Shown: positions 21,945 through 30,376 of the stretch, piece by piece
Numbering within the stretch: the stretch's first letter is position 1
How the letters are laid out: the number at the start of each line of letters is the position of its first letter
Source: Desulfofustis limnaeus
GTDB taxonomy: Bacteria > Desulfobacterota > Desulfobulbia > Desulfobulbales > Desulfocapsaceae
Direction: 5' to 3'
Length of the DNA: 64,000 nucleotides
NCBI RefSeq assembly: GCF_023169885.1
Contig: NZ_AP025516.1
Location: forward strand, 3,885,501 to 3,949,500
The notes under the pieces: model-generated
Databases searched by the model: none
The model's input: the letters and a program-made list of their open reading frames with translations, nothing else
Told to the model about the DNA's origin: nothing
Made by a program: the position numbers and the translations under genes

Positions 21945-22020
21945 GGACACCTCCTTTTTTTGGTTTGCCTGCCAATAGCATATCATCGGAGCGCGGCTCC
22001 TTGATATGCAGGAGGTGTCC
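21945..22020 (-). promoter_or_regulatory. hairpin in the transposase 5' leader that occludes its ribosome site
   Basis: GGACACCTCC at 21945-21954 is the exact complement of GGAGGTGTCC at 22011-22020. On the transposase mRNA the copy nearest the ATG carries the GGAGG Shine-Dalgarno, so pairing would hide it. Inside lies a second hairpin, GCATATC/GATATGC with GGAGC-GCG-GCTCC at its tip (21978-22009). This looks like translational control of transposition, or part of the element's structured end. Confidence 0.5.
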
Positions 22021-22022
22021 TT

Positions 22023-22160
22023 TTAGATGATTATCAGGTCTTGATATTTGACCTTTTGCTTTTCTTTCATCATACGAATCACACGTTCATCGAGACAGCT
22101 TGGCAGGAAGGTATGCATCGGCCGCTCGTAGCCGGATTCGCAAAAAACGAGTATAACGGA
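22023..22160 (-). pseudogene. possible 3' fragment of a gene cut by the IS110 element
   Basis: A short frame ends with TAA at 22023-22025, directly beside the IS110 leader, and reads about 43 residues (LVFCESGYERPMHTFLPSC, then an RMMKEKQKVKYQDL-like end). It has no start of its own and a stop precedes it. The composition looks protein-like, but I do not recognise it. It could be chance. Confidence 0.25.
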
Positions 22161-22269
22161 TGACCTTCAGTTTGTCCCATGGCGATGGGCCGGCCACCCC
22201 TTCCTGGACAACATCTCGCAGTGTTCGTGGGCGCTGTTGGGACGTGGGCCGCTTTAGGCTACTTTCCTC

Positions 22270-22299
22270 TTGACTGGGTATTGAATTCTAAGCTATAAA
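22270..22299 (+). promoter_or_regulatory. promoter of tRNA-Leu
   Basis: TTGACT at 22270-22275 and TATAAA at 22294-22299 are 18 bp apart, with a start about 5 nt before the tRNA at 22311. Confidence 0.6.
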
Positions 22300-22310
22300 C
22301 ATCAACTCAT

Positions 22311-22397
22311 GCCGGAGTGGTGAAACTGGTAGACGCACTGGACTCAAAATCCAGCGGGAGCAATCCCATGTCGGTTCGATTCCGACCTCCGGCACCA
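22311..22397 (+). tRNA. tRNA-Leu(CAA), CCA encoded
   Basis: A complete class II cloverleaf: acceptor GCCGGAG pairing with CTCCGGC, an anticodon stem CTGGA/TCCAG with loop CTCAAAA (anticodon CAA), a long variable arm, the T-loop GGTTCGATTCC, and encoded ACCA. Its 3' end is the attachment site of the following island. Confidence 0.97.
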
Positions 22398-22398
22398 G
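22380..22398 (+). other. attL: island attachment site in the tRNA-Leu 3' end
   Basis: TTCCGACCTCCGGCACCAG is repeated exactly at 39865-39883. It covers the T-arm 3' strand and acceptor end, the usual core for tyrosine integrases. The integrase gene begins 164 bp downstream. Confidence 0.92.
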
Positions 22399-22561
22399 TC
22401 GACTCCCTGTAATGTCTTCGAAAGTCAATACAGGTCTGCAATAGCACAACATTTCAAGCAGCAATTTTCAGCAGTCGGTTCGTCGGTTTGCACAAAACGA
22501 CGAACCGATCTTGCACATTATCCTCGTTTCCGGCGTTTGAACTTTTACGAGAGGCCGAGAA

Positions 22562-24022
22562 ATGAGAATTCCAAACGTTCCTACCTATCTTGTCAAAGGA
22601 TTAAATTCGCGCTACTATTTCAGAATTATTGTACCGGCTGATGTCAGAAACGCTCTCGGCGGTCAGCGCGAGTACCGAAGAGCACTTAAAACAACTGATT
22701 TTCGGAAAGCGCTTCCCATGGCTTGGAGGGCGGCGGCTGAGTGCCATCGCTTATTTGAAAGGTGTAGAATGGGCTATGATCCGCTGAAAGAATCGCTTTT
22801 CAATACGCAATTACTGATTAAGCGCAAAACATTATCAGATGGTACTGTTCTTGAGGAATTTTCTTTTGATGATCCTGATGTCGAAAAAGATCTTAAGCGG
22901 CTTGATGCATATGAGAAGCAGCAAGCGACGAAGAATTTACAATTTCCCAAGCATTCGGTTCGGGAACCTGTCGATCGACGCCAAAACGGTTATTCCTCAG
23001 TCACATTGTCGGAGCTAGTCGAGAAATATACCGCAGAACGAATTTCCAGGAAAGCTTGGACGGAGAACACCAAAACTGAAAACGTTTCAGCATTTGCAAA
23101 GTTAGTCAGCATTGTCGGCGACCGCTCGATTGATGCTATAACAAGAGAAGATGCTACCCGGCTGCTTACGCTATTACAGAAAATGCCATCAAAGCGCGGA
23201 GGGACACTCTCAGCAAACGTTATTAACAAAAAGATTGGAATGCTATCTTCTCTTTATATTTATGCAATTGACAATCATTTAACAGAATATAACCCTTTTA
23301 AAAGCTTGCAAATAACCGTTGACGACCGTCCTGAGGACGCTCAAGACGCATATACTCTTGATGAGTTAAGGGCCCTTTTTAATCCTGGGTATTTCAAAAT
23401 TGATCGAGCAAGACCATCACGATTTTGGATTCCGATCCTAATGGCTCTAACTGGGTGCAGGCCTGGGGAATTAGCCCAATTAGAGGTGGATGATATTTTC
23501 GATATTGATGGCATATCATGCCTGCATATCAATGACTTGATGCAGCGGAAATCAAGGAATGCCATTAGGACAATCCCAATATCTGTCGAGTTGACACGTC
23601 TCGGCTTTTTGCGTTTTGTTGATCAACGTCGTCAAGAGTTGGAATCCGATAAAAAACTGAAGGACAAGCGGTTGTTTAGAGAGCTTAGCCCTAATCGTCC
23701 AAAAAAAGCTGGGGCGGTGTCAAGCTGGTGGAACGAAACACACCACAAACACTGTCAAGTAGTGAGAACTTCATTGATTACTCGGGGGAGGGTAACGAAA
23801 AAGAGACACGTGAGCTTGTATTCTCTTCGGCATTTTGTACAAACTAAGTTCAGAGCCGAAGGAATAGCGGAAACTATTTCCGCTGAAATTGTCGGTCACG
23901 ACAAAGGGGAAACAACGGGGTATAAAACATACGCCAAAGGAGGTCAGCTTAAACCTCTCGTTGAAGCGATCAAGGTGCTGGACTATGAGGATGCTCTTGC
24001 AAATGTTCCTGTGTGGCCGTAA
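22562..24022 (+). CDS. tyrosine integrase of the tRNA-Leu island (DUF6538-type N-terminus)
   Basis: Catalyses recombination between the tRNA 3' end and the circular element. The 486-aa protein has an N-terminal DUF6538-like domain (VPTYLVKGLNSRYYFRIIVP), a core-binding SAM-like domain around residues 155-270, and a catalytic domain with Arg in TGCRPGELAQLEVDD, the HxxR-like box LYSLRHFVQTKFR, GHDKG, and the nucleophile Tyr in GYKTYAKGG. It sits directly next to attL and reads inward. Codon use and GC content are lower than in the backbone. Confidence 0.93.
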   Translation: MRIPNVPTYLVKGLNSRYYFRIIVPADVRNALGGQREYRRALKTTDFRKALPMAWRAAAECHRLFERCRMGYDPLKESLFNTQLLIKRKTLSDGTVLEEFSFDDPDVEKDLKRLDAYEKQQATKNLQFPKHSVREPVDRRQNGYSSVTLSELVEKYTAERISRKAWTENTKTENVSAFAKLVSIVGDRSIDAITREDATRLLTLLQKMPSKRGGTLSANVINKKIGMLSSLYIYAIDNHLTEYNPFKSLQITVDDRPEDAQDAYTLDELRALFNPGYFKIDRARPSRFWIPILMALTGCRPGELAQLEVDDIFDIDGISCLHINDLMQRKSRNAIRTIPISVELTRLGFLRFVDQRRQELESDKKLKDKRLFRELSPNRPKKAGAVSSWWNETHHKHCQVVRTSLITRGRVTKKRHVSLYSLRHFVQTKFRAEGIAETISAEIVGHDKGETTGYKTYAKGGQLKPLVEAIKVLDYEDALANVPVWP

Positions 24023-24169
24023 TTTTTACTAAAAGTGTAATTATTGTAAAACAGGTCTGGAGGTAGGCGTTAAACAGGCTTCAGTCGGTTCAAATTCTCT
24101 CCAAGAAATTGCAATCATACCGGGCGCACGCGACGCGGAAACCCGGCATTATTATCATAGCAATATAAT

Positions 24170-25501
24170 GGGCACCTTGAATAATGCCATTTTCAATAAA
24201 CGCGTTGTTGCGCCGTAAAAATCTGCACTCATGAACACCGTTTTTCGTCAAACTATGACGGCCATGAGACGATTTTCTGCTCTTTTGATTTCACGCATCG
24301 CTCTTTCAGGAGCCGGTGAGCGCCGTCTATGTTCTGAAGGCGCACGTCTGCTGTTAAGCGGTGGCCAGCAGTGCAAAACGGCTCACATTGTAAGCCAAAT
24401 TGCGCAAGCCGATCTTGGCCCTGATTCTGACCAAGCCAATACCCCGCATCAGTGTGCTGCCGGTACGCATGGCCATCACGCCGAAAACGTGTTCGACTCG
24501 GCTGCGGATCTTCGATCTGGTCCGATTCGCCTGGCGCTCTTCGTCGGTCAGCTTTCGGTGCCGGTTGCCCTTCACCTGCAGGTGTTCTTGAAACCCTTGT
24601 TGTGCCAACTCCTGCAACGATTCTTCGGAACGGTAGGCAGAATCGGCCCAGACGTCATTACTGGTATTCTCCGGGTCAAGCAGCTCGGTAAACACTTGAC
24701 TGTCATGGACACTGGCGTCGGTGACCTCATAGCTGCGAATGAACTTGTGACCGACATCGATACTGACATGGTTCTTGTAGCCAAAGAACGCTTTGCCGTT
24801 CTTCTTGGTCCAGCGGGCATTGGTATCTTTTTGCCGGCGCTTCGGTTCGTCCCATGAGGCGATGGGCTTGCCGGCTTTGATATCTTCGTTTTCTTCCCGG
24901 CTGTTGCGCTGGCTGGGAACGCGGATAATGGAGGCATCGACAATCTGGCCCTTTTGAGCGCGAAAGCCATGCTCACGGAGGAACTGATCGAACTGGGTAA
25001 ACAACAGTTCAACCACGCCGGCTTTGGCCAGTTCATCCCGGAAGCGGAAGATGGTGGTGGCATCGGGCACCTTGGAACCTTCACGAATACCAAGGAACCG
25101 GGAAAACGAATAGCGATCGAGGATCTGATACTCCATGGCTTCGTCGGAGAGATTGTACAAAGACTGGAGAATCAGGATCTTGAACAGCAGGATTGGGTCG
25201 TAGCCCTTGGCACCGGCTGGAGATTTACGCGGTTTCTCGAGTGCACGGTTGATGAGGACACGGAACTGTTCCCAATCAACCACCTTATTGAGTTCGATCA
25301 GGGGATCACCGGCTTTATCGATCCGGGAGAGTCGCTTGTGATAATCGAAGAGTCCGAATTGTTTCATGGCGCTATCTCTGAAAAGGGGAATGAAATGGTG
25401 ATATCATAACCAACGTGTTGATATTAATATATTTTCAGAGATTTTTCGCTGATTTTTTGAATAATTTGCCAGATTTTTAGCCCCTATTTTTCAAGGAACC
25501 C
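24170..25501 (-). mobile_element. IS5-family insertion sequence, copy 1
   Basis: Ends GGGCACCTTGAATAATGCC and GGGTTCCTTGAAAAATAGG (read inward), flanked by the 4-bp duplication TAAT at 24166-24169 and 25502-25505. It is diverged by a few residues from copies 2 and 3, and lies in opposite orientation inside the island behind the integrase. Confidence 0.92.
24354..25367 (-). CDS. IS5-family transposase, copy 1
   Basis: A 337-aa DDE transposase of the IS5 group: N-terminal helical domain (LFKILILQSLYNLSDEAMEYQI), first Asp in GQIVDASIIRVP, second Asp in DVWADSAYRSEE, and Glu in RSRVEHVFGVM. The start MKQFGLFDYHKR differs from the MTQFG of the other copies. The frame is intact. Shadow frames on the opposite strand are not genes. 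Confidence 0.95.
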   Translation of the reverse strand: MKQFGLFDYHKRLSRIDKAGDPLIELNKVVDWEQFRVLINRALEKPRKSPAGAKGYDPILLFKILILQSLYNLSDEAMEYQILDRYSFSRFLGIREGSKVPDATTIFRFRDELAKAGVVELLFTQFDQFLREHGFRAQKGQIVDASIIRVPSQRNSREENEDIKAGKPIASWDEPKRRQKDTNARWTKKNGKAFFGYKNHVSIDVGHKFIRSYEVTDASVHDSQVFTELLDPENTSNDVWADSAYRSEESLQELAQQGFQEHLQVKGNRHRKLTDEERQANRTRSKIRSRVEHVFGVMAMRTGSTLMRGIGLVRIRAKIGLRNLAYNVSRFALLATA

Positions 25502-25862
25502 TAATGAATTCCTAAAAATGTAGAAATCTGGACTCGATCTGACAAACAAGGGTGATAAGGTTCAGTTTATCATGACAGCCACCATCAGCCAGCCATCCCA
25601 AGATTAACAGGAAGGTCAACTGATAGTCAGGACAAGACGGTTTATCTTGCCAGGCTTTCCGTTAACTTTTAAACTGAGTGCTATCAGGAAACCGGTTATC
25701 ATGAGAATAAGACATGATATCCGGCCAGGTAGCGGCAACGTGCCGGGAATGGCAATGGCCCCCCCCCGACCATCCGCCTGAATGATATCTGGAAAACTAG
25801 ATGATAACTTGATGTCCCCGCTACGCGCTCCTGATCCTGGCCGTTATGCACTACGGTGATCC
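25502..25862. other. non-coding gap between IS5 copy 1 and the PIN gene
   Basis: No convincing frame on either strand. It contains a run of nine or more C at about 25760 and otherwise nothing I can name. It may hold the promoter of the PIN gene. Confidence 0.4.
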
Positions 25863-26861
25863 ATGCACGTATTCATTGACACCAACATCCTTCTCAATTT
25901 CTATCACTATACGAGTGACGAACTCGATGCCCTGAACAGCGTCTTTGCCTCGCAGGACCAAGGGGCAGCTAACGTATATCTCACAGATCAAGTTCGCGAT
26001 GAATTTAGGCGCAACCGGGAGTCGAAGATCAAGGATGCCCTGCGCCGGTTCAGGGACGTGAAGGTCGCAGCTCCGTTGCCCTCGTTCATGCGCGGCTACG
26101 AGGAATACGCTGAGATTCGCGAGCTCAGCAACACACTGCGACATAGGCTCAGTTCCATTCTTGAGAAAGCGAACGAGGACATCAAAAACAAGGCACTACA
26201 AGCGGATAGCCTTATCAACGACATCTTCGACCGATCAGAAGTCATCGAAACTACGGGAACGCTATTTCAGCGAGCCAAAATGCGCATGGAAATCGGAAAT
26301 CCTCCTGGAAAGCAAGGTTCTTTGGGGGACGCGATTAATTGGGTAACTTTATTGGACGCCGTGCCCGAAAACGAGCCAATCCATATCATTAGCGAAGATG
26401 GTGATTTCTATTCCGTACTGGATGATAAGGTTATTAACCCATTCTTAGAAGAAGAGTGGCGCTCTAGTAAGAACTCCGGCATACGCGTCTATCGCACCTT
26501 GTCCGAGTTCATGACGGAACATTTCGACGGTGTCGCGCTGTCCTTCGACCAAGAGAAGCGCGCCCTTATAGATGATCTAGCTGAAAGCGGCAGCTTCGCT
26601 CGGACGCATAGCCTGATCGCAAGGCTCAATCAATATGGCTACTTCTCGCTTGAAGAAGCTCGGTTAATCCTCGATGCTGCGGCGTCTAACGGTCAAGTAG
26701 GCATGATTGTAACGGATTATGATGTTTCCGATTTTCTTGCAAAGGCGGTGCTTCCGCATAGGGATAACTTGCATGATGCCGAATACCAGGGAATCTTGGA
26801 CGACGTCGCAGCAGAGCAAGCTGAACGCGAAGATGCGTTACGGCCACATGAGCGGAAGTAG
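25863..26861 (+). CDS. PIN-domain (DUF4935-like) ribonuclease candidate
   Basis: The N terminus MHVFIDTNILLNFYHY carries the first catalytic Asp of PIN nucleases; VYLTDQVRDEFRRN follows with the second acidic position, and SEDGDFYSVL supplies a late Asp cluster around residue 180. A C-terminal region of about 130 residues is of unknown fold. At 332 aa it is far longer than a VapC toxin and has no visible antitoxin gene, so a DUF4935-type RNA-processing or defence nuclease is more likely. It is cargo inside the tRNA-Leu island. Confidence 0.75.
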   Translation: MHVFIDTNILLNFYHYTSDELDALNSVFASQDQGAANVYLTDQVRDEFRRNRESKIKDALRRFRDVKVAAPLPSFMRGYEEYAEIRELSNTLRHRLSSILEKANEDIKNKALQADSLINDIFDRSEVIETTGTLFQRAKMRMEIGNPPGKQGSLGDAINWVTLLDAVPENEPIHIISEDGDFYSVLDDKVINPFLEEEWRSSKNSGIRVYRTLSEFMTEHFDGVALSFDQEKRALIDDLAESGSFARTHSLIARLNQYGYFSLEEARLILDAAASNGQVGMIVTDYDVSDFLAKAVLPHRDNLHDAEYQGILDDVAAEQAEREDALRPHERK

Positions 26862-26990
26862 GCTTTCCTGCAAATCCAATGTTAGAAGCAGGATTTGAAA
26901 CATCGCTGTGATAGGTTCTCACGCTGGACGCATATTGTAATTACTTTGGCATAGTAGAGGTTAATCAAAAATACATTTCTATCATCTAAT

Positions 26991-27566
26991 ATGGGTGAAT
27001 TTATGGGCTTTTTTGATGATTTTGATCCAAATTTTGATTACGTTAAAGGCGTTCCTATTGAAAACCAAGTCGATTCTGCTCAGATAATGCAGAATTCAGT
27101 AGTTGGTCTTTCGGCAACAGCTATCATTTCTGCGGTGGTTTATCTAGTTTTACGCCCAAAAGGAAAAGCGAAGACACCAATAGATCTTGGAGGGAAATGG
27201 GCCGCAGCAGGTGGAGCCATTGGAACTCTTTGGATGTTTCCTAGTATCGGTTTGAGAATTACAAACCCTCTATCCATACATATTGAAGACATATTATTAT
27301 GGATATTTGTGTCCATCTTTGTCGGCTTTTTGTTCTTCTGTGTTGGGTGGTTAATAGGTAAAAAAAGGTTTGCAGTGATCAAAACGGCGGTTGATTCACG
27401 AGCTTCAGATGGCAGAATTAGAACGAAAATTAATCCATCTTCTGAGGCAGAAATTGGGTCGATTGAACAGAAACTTATTAATATTAAATCATTACTAGAA
27501 AAGGGACTAATCTCCGACGAAGATTATAAGATGAAGAAGGATGAGATTCTTCGGAAATTATCTTAG
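26991..27566 (+). CDS. membrane protein with C-terminal SHOCT domain
   Basis: A 191-aa protein with hydrophobic helices at about residues 36-54 (VVGLSATAIISAVVYLVL), 67-85 and 96-120, then a C-terminal SHOCT motif (KLINIKSLLEKGLISDEDY) of the kind that oligomerises or tethers. The gene is AT-rich against the backbone, indicating separate acquisition. The function is not known. Confidence 0.7.
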   Translation: MGEFMGFFDDFDPNFDYVKGVPIENQVDSAQIMQNSVVGLSATAIISAVVYLVLRPKGKAKTPIDLGGKWAAAGGAIGTLWMFPSIGLRITNPLSIHIEDILLWIFVSIFVGFLFFCVGWLIGKKRFAVIKTAVDSRASDGRIRTKINPSSEAEIGSIEQKLINIKSLLEKGLISDEDYKMKKDEILRKLS

Positions 27567-28079
27567 CATCTATTTGCCGGAATTCTATATAACCCCCACG
27601 ACGGGGCGTCACAACGAAGCATGAAAATTTGCAGTTTCATATAAAAACAAAAGTAGTAATTCAGCTATATCATTCCAGATTACGCATGAATCCTCAGCCA
27701 TCTTCAGAATCCGAGCCGGGAACGGCTGAGTTATCACGGTTATGAAACGAAACCGCTACAGCAACTAACGTAGATCAAAGCGTCGGTTGAACCGATAACA
27801 AAATTCTGCAAGATACCGTTCATGAGGATTGCAGTCCAATAGTGAAATAAACTTTGTATAACCAACGGGTGAACTTGACCGGGCAAAGCAACGCGCCCTG
27901 CAAGTTACCCGCACGTTAAAATCGCCCTATCGAAAATCTAATTTGTTTGAAATCCCTGAAATAAAGACTTTTCCTGTCTCTTGAAGTAGCTGTCCTGTCG
28001 GCTTTCAGGTTGTATTGCGACTAGACTAATCAGTCGTTTGTGTCAGAGATCGAATTCAGATTTCCACACCAAAAAGCAA
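27567..28079. other. 513-bp gap without a supported gene
   Basis: Both strands lack a frame of credible length or ribosome site. No repeats or clear terminator were seen. The nearest genes are the SHOCT protein (rightward) and a leftward pair at 28080-28767. Confidence 0.4.
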
Positions 28080-28328
28080 TTATTGCTTGTTCAGCCATTG
28101 AAAACCACGACTTTCAAAGATCTTCACATTGTGTACAGTTTTTCCAACATTTGAAACCCAATCGAACCCCGGTTTCGCGCCGCGCTCTTGGGCACCGAAT
28201 TGCCTGTTCGGCATATTGTCGATATATACCCCTTTGTCCGTTTCGATTATTTGCATATTGCTTTGCCAGAGGCTGTTCAGCACCTTGCCTTCGACGACTT
28301 TAACTGAAATGATATCGTAGCTGCCCAT
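28080..28328 (-). CDS. small hypothetical protein
   Basis: An 82-aa soluble protein (starts MGSYDIISVKVVEGKVLNS) preceded at about 7 nt by an AGGAGG-type ribosome site. No family recognised. It lies 16 bp after the gene at 28345-28767 on the same strand, so the two are probably cotranscribed. The end FQWLNKQ and internal GFDWVSNVGK look like a small beta-rich fold. Confidence 0.6.
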   Translation of the reverse strand: MGSYDIISVKVVEGKVLNSLWQSNMQIIETDKGVYIDNMPNRQFGAQERGAKPGFDWVSNVGKTVHNVKIFESRGFQWLNKQ

Positions 28329-28344
28329 GCCATCCTCCTATTAA

Positions 28345-28767
28345 TCAAAGTGGTATCAAGTCAGACTCGTCGGTTGAGATCTCAGCTTTGTAAATACCTT
28401 TCTTCTTCCAATCCCTCAAGTAACCAGAACGCAAGTTTCCACTCACACTGGAAGATTCTGTGAATTTTTCGGCATTCCATTCGTGCATTTCGACGGTTCC
28501 GTTCGTTTTATAGAGATGAAGGTAAGCCCTCCTCTTTTCCAGCAGAGCCCGCTTGAACTCTTGCTCGTCGTTGTCCGGATAGTATCGAATTTCTAAAGTC
28601 CGCGGTCGCTCTTGTGTCATCTCCGGAGTTAAGCCGCTTGTCTCGACTACTTCGCCCTCGTAATAGTCTAGGATTCGCTGGATTACATCGGCAGGGGTGT
28701 CAAATCCTTCAGCATGGACACTCAAGCGGTCATACAGCTCTATGGGAATTCTGATTACTTTACTCAT
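28345..28767 (-). CDS. hypothetical protein with ribbon-helix-helix-like N-terminus
   Basis: A 140-aa protein. The first 35 residues (VIRIPIELYDRLSVHAEGFD, then TPADVIQRILDYYE) match the pattern of RHH/SeqA-type DNA-binding N termini. The remainder (about residues 60-130) includes aromatic-rich YLHLYKTNGTVEMHEWNA and a basic GYLRDWKKKGIYKAEIS segment resembling some replication- or restriction-associated proteins. It pairs with the downstream 82-aa gene. Not a recognised family; a regulator or toxin-antitoxin-like module is possible. Confidence 0.6.
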   Translation of the reverse strand: MSKVIRIPIELYDRLSVHAEGFDTPADVIQRILDYYEGEVVETSGLTPEMTQERPRTLEIRYYPDNDEQEFKRALLEKRRAYLHLYKTNGTVEMHEWNAEKFTESSSVSGNLRSGYLRDWKKKGIYKAEISTDESDLIPL

Positions 28768-28851
28768 GATTTGCCCTCAGTGGTTGAATTTAGAAGAGTT
28801 GGTTTGCCTGTACAATGAAACTATGGAACCATGTAACCAAAAAGTCAAGAG

Positions 28852-29829
28852 CTAAATTCCCCTTCTGCCGATAATATCTCTATCGCGCGGCGCGGAGGAT
28901 TCAACCACCCCCGCCGGAACGATCAATTCCCCCGCAGCAATCTCGTCCGTCTTCGTTGAATCACCAACAGCACCGTTCACTAAAACCATGCCTTTGCAGC
29001 TGCGAGCAGTTCCCCGAGAGCCGATAGCCGCAACGATCCGACCGAACACAGGTCCCACCGTGCCGCGCACCACCACATTCCGCGACGCCGTGAACCAGCG
29101 GAGACCGGCAGCGGCGACGAGATCAGGCCGAAAGTTCCCCGGCCGCAGCAGATAATCACACGCGAGAAAGGACGGATCATCGCACCCTTTGAACATTATT
29201 CGGTAATTGTACGAACGATACGTCGTCACCGCCGTCCCTCCGACAAAACGCAACCGCGCCGCTATTTCCTTGAATTGCGGCATATCATATCCTTTCGCAG
29301 CTCCCGGCCTCCTGAACAGTCGATACAGCGGGACATCGTGAAACAGCACAACGTGCAGGTGGTATCTCCCACGCCGGTCGAACGAAACGAATTTGATCCA
29401 CGAGACACGCACGCCATACCGTTTCAACTTACGGAAATGTTGGGCGAGGGTGTGAAAGAGTTTATCAGTCTCAGCGGGTGACGGCGTGTTTATCACAAGA
29501 TGTGAGGAAAACGGCAACCGCGATCGGAGCGACGCAACCAACCGGCGCAATTCTTCCCGCAACCGGCCCACCAACAGCGCGGGGATCTCCGGCATCGCAT
29601 AGGCGGGTCGAGATCTTTCCCTTCCATCATCGCAATCCTTTGCATCCGAGAGCAATAACGGGGGCGTCGAGGAGGACGACGCAGGGGGGCGTGTTTGTTC
29701 CACAACCCCCACCACATCGGAAGAGAGGCGACCAGGATTTCCGGTCGGTTCGATTTCGGCGGCGATGGAGTCGGTACGGTGAGCGCCAGCAAACCATGGT
29801 ACACGATACTCGAGGCCGCGATTATTCAC
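28852..29829 (-). CDS. candidate HUH-type replication endonuclease
   Basis: Contains SWIKFVSFDRRGRYHLHVVL, in which the hydrophobic-His-x-His-hydrophobic core matches motif II of rolling-circle (HUH) Rep proteins. About 75 residues later, FLACDYLLRPGNF could be the catalytic-Tyr motif. The first 80 residues are low-complexity and may not be translated: the listed start is a GTG, while the ATG at 29595 (MPEIPALLVGRLREEL) precedes the conserved part. It is divergent from the piPolB gene, with the repeat array between them. The assignment rests on short motifs; a non-catalytic relative is possible. Confidence 0.5.
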   Translation of the reverse strand: MNNRGLEYRVPWFAGAHRTDSIAAEIEPTGNPGRLSSDVVGVVEQTRPPASSSSTPPLLLSDAKDCDDGRERSRPAYAMPEIPALLVGRLREELRRLVASLRSRLPFSSHLVINTPSPAETDKLFHTLAQHFRKLKRYGVRVSWIKFVSFDRRGRYHLHVVLFHDVPLYRLFRRPGAAKGYDMPQFKEIAARLRFVGGTAVTTYRSYNYRIMFKGCDDPSFLACDYLLRPGNFRPDLVAAAGLRWFTASRNVVVRGTVGPVFGRIVAAIGSRGTARSCKGMVLVNGAVGDSTKTDEIAAGELIVPAGVVESSAPRDRDIIGRRGI

Positions 29830-30117
29830 GGGTATCCAGAAGCCGCCGCACGGTCAGTGCCGCAACATCCTGAATCTATGCATTTTAGTGGTGATCGTCA
29901 TAACCATCTTGAGTATAGTGTACGGGGATCGCATGGTTCACTGGCTGGGCGTGAATACGGAGAAGTTCGACCAGCGGGGCATCATTCCGGGGGTGATTCA
30001 ATGAACAAAGCCTTGCCGTGTTCACTGAAATTTATCCGTATCATATCGGAATATCATTATAAAAAACAGTCCGATCGTTGTCTTAATTTTTACGCGTACG
30101 GTGACGCGGGCCGAGCA

Positions 30118-30248
30118 CGCCCCCGGGCGAGATAATCCCCCCGAGCGATGCTAGCCCCCCCCGGAGCGAATTAAACTCCCCCGGACGGAGTTAAATCCCC
30201 CGGACGGAATCAAGCCCCCCCGGCGAGAGTAAGGCCCCCCGGAATAAG
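30118..30248. repeat. seven C-rich iteron-like tandem repeats upstream of piPolB
   Basis: C-runs of 5-8 nt begin at 30120, 30137, 30155, 30178, 30197, 30215 and 30235, each followed by a purine-rich GGA/GAGCGA-type segment and often TTAA; spacing is 17-23 bp. The best-matching units share CCCCCGGACGGA. The opposite strand therefore has seven G-tracts with quadruplex potential. There is no CRISPR-like pattern of unique spacers. The place, between a Rep-like gene and a DNA polymerase gene, suggests an origin or a regulator array. Confidence 0.75.
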
Positions 30249-30301
30249 TGAACGGTGGCCGTGGCGCACGGATCGACGCGTAAAATTAACTCTAAACAAA
30301 T

Positions 30302-30326
30302 TGATATCACAGTTCACGTGATATCA
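30302..30326. promoter_or_regulatory. 9-bp perfect inverted repeat 51 bp before piPolB
   Basis: TGATATCAC-AGTTCAC-GTGATATCA, with a 7-nt spacer in which GTTCAC continues the dyad imperfectly. It lies between the C-rich repeats and the piPolB start at 30377 and is a likely operator or origin-associated protein site. Confidence 0.6.
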
Positions 30327-30376
30327 GAATGTTAGACTCCCTGTTTCAATGAACACGCTGGAATTCCATTCACTCC

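Noticed and set aside
29825-30003. Small single-helix membrane protein between the Rep-like and piPolB genes
   Set aside because: A hydrophobic stretch (ILVVIVITILSIVYG) is in an open frame, but no ATG, GTG or TTG precedes it within that frame.
30118-30248. CRISPR-like array
   Set aside because: Units are about 19 bp, imperfect and contiguous, with no unique spacers and no cas genes. Iteron-like repeats fit better.
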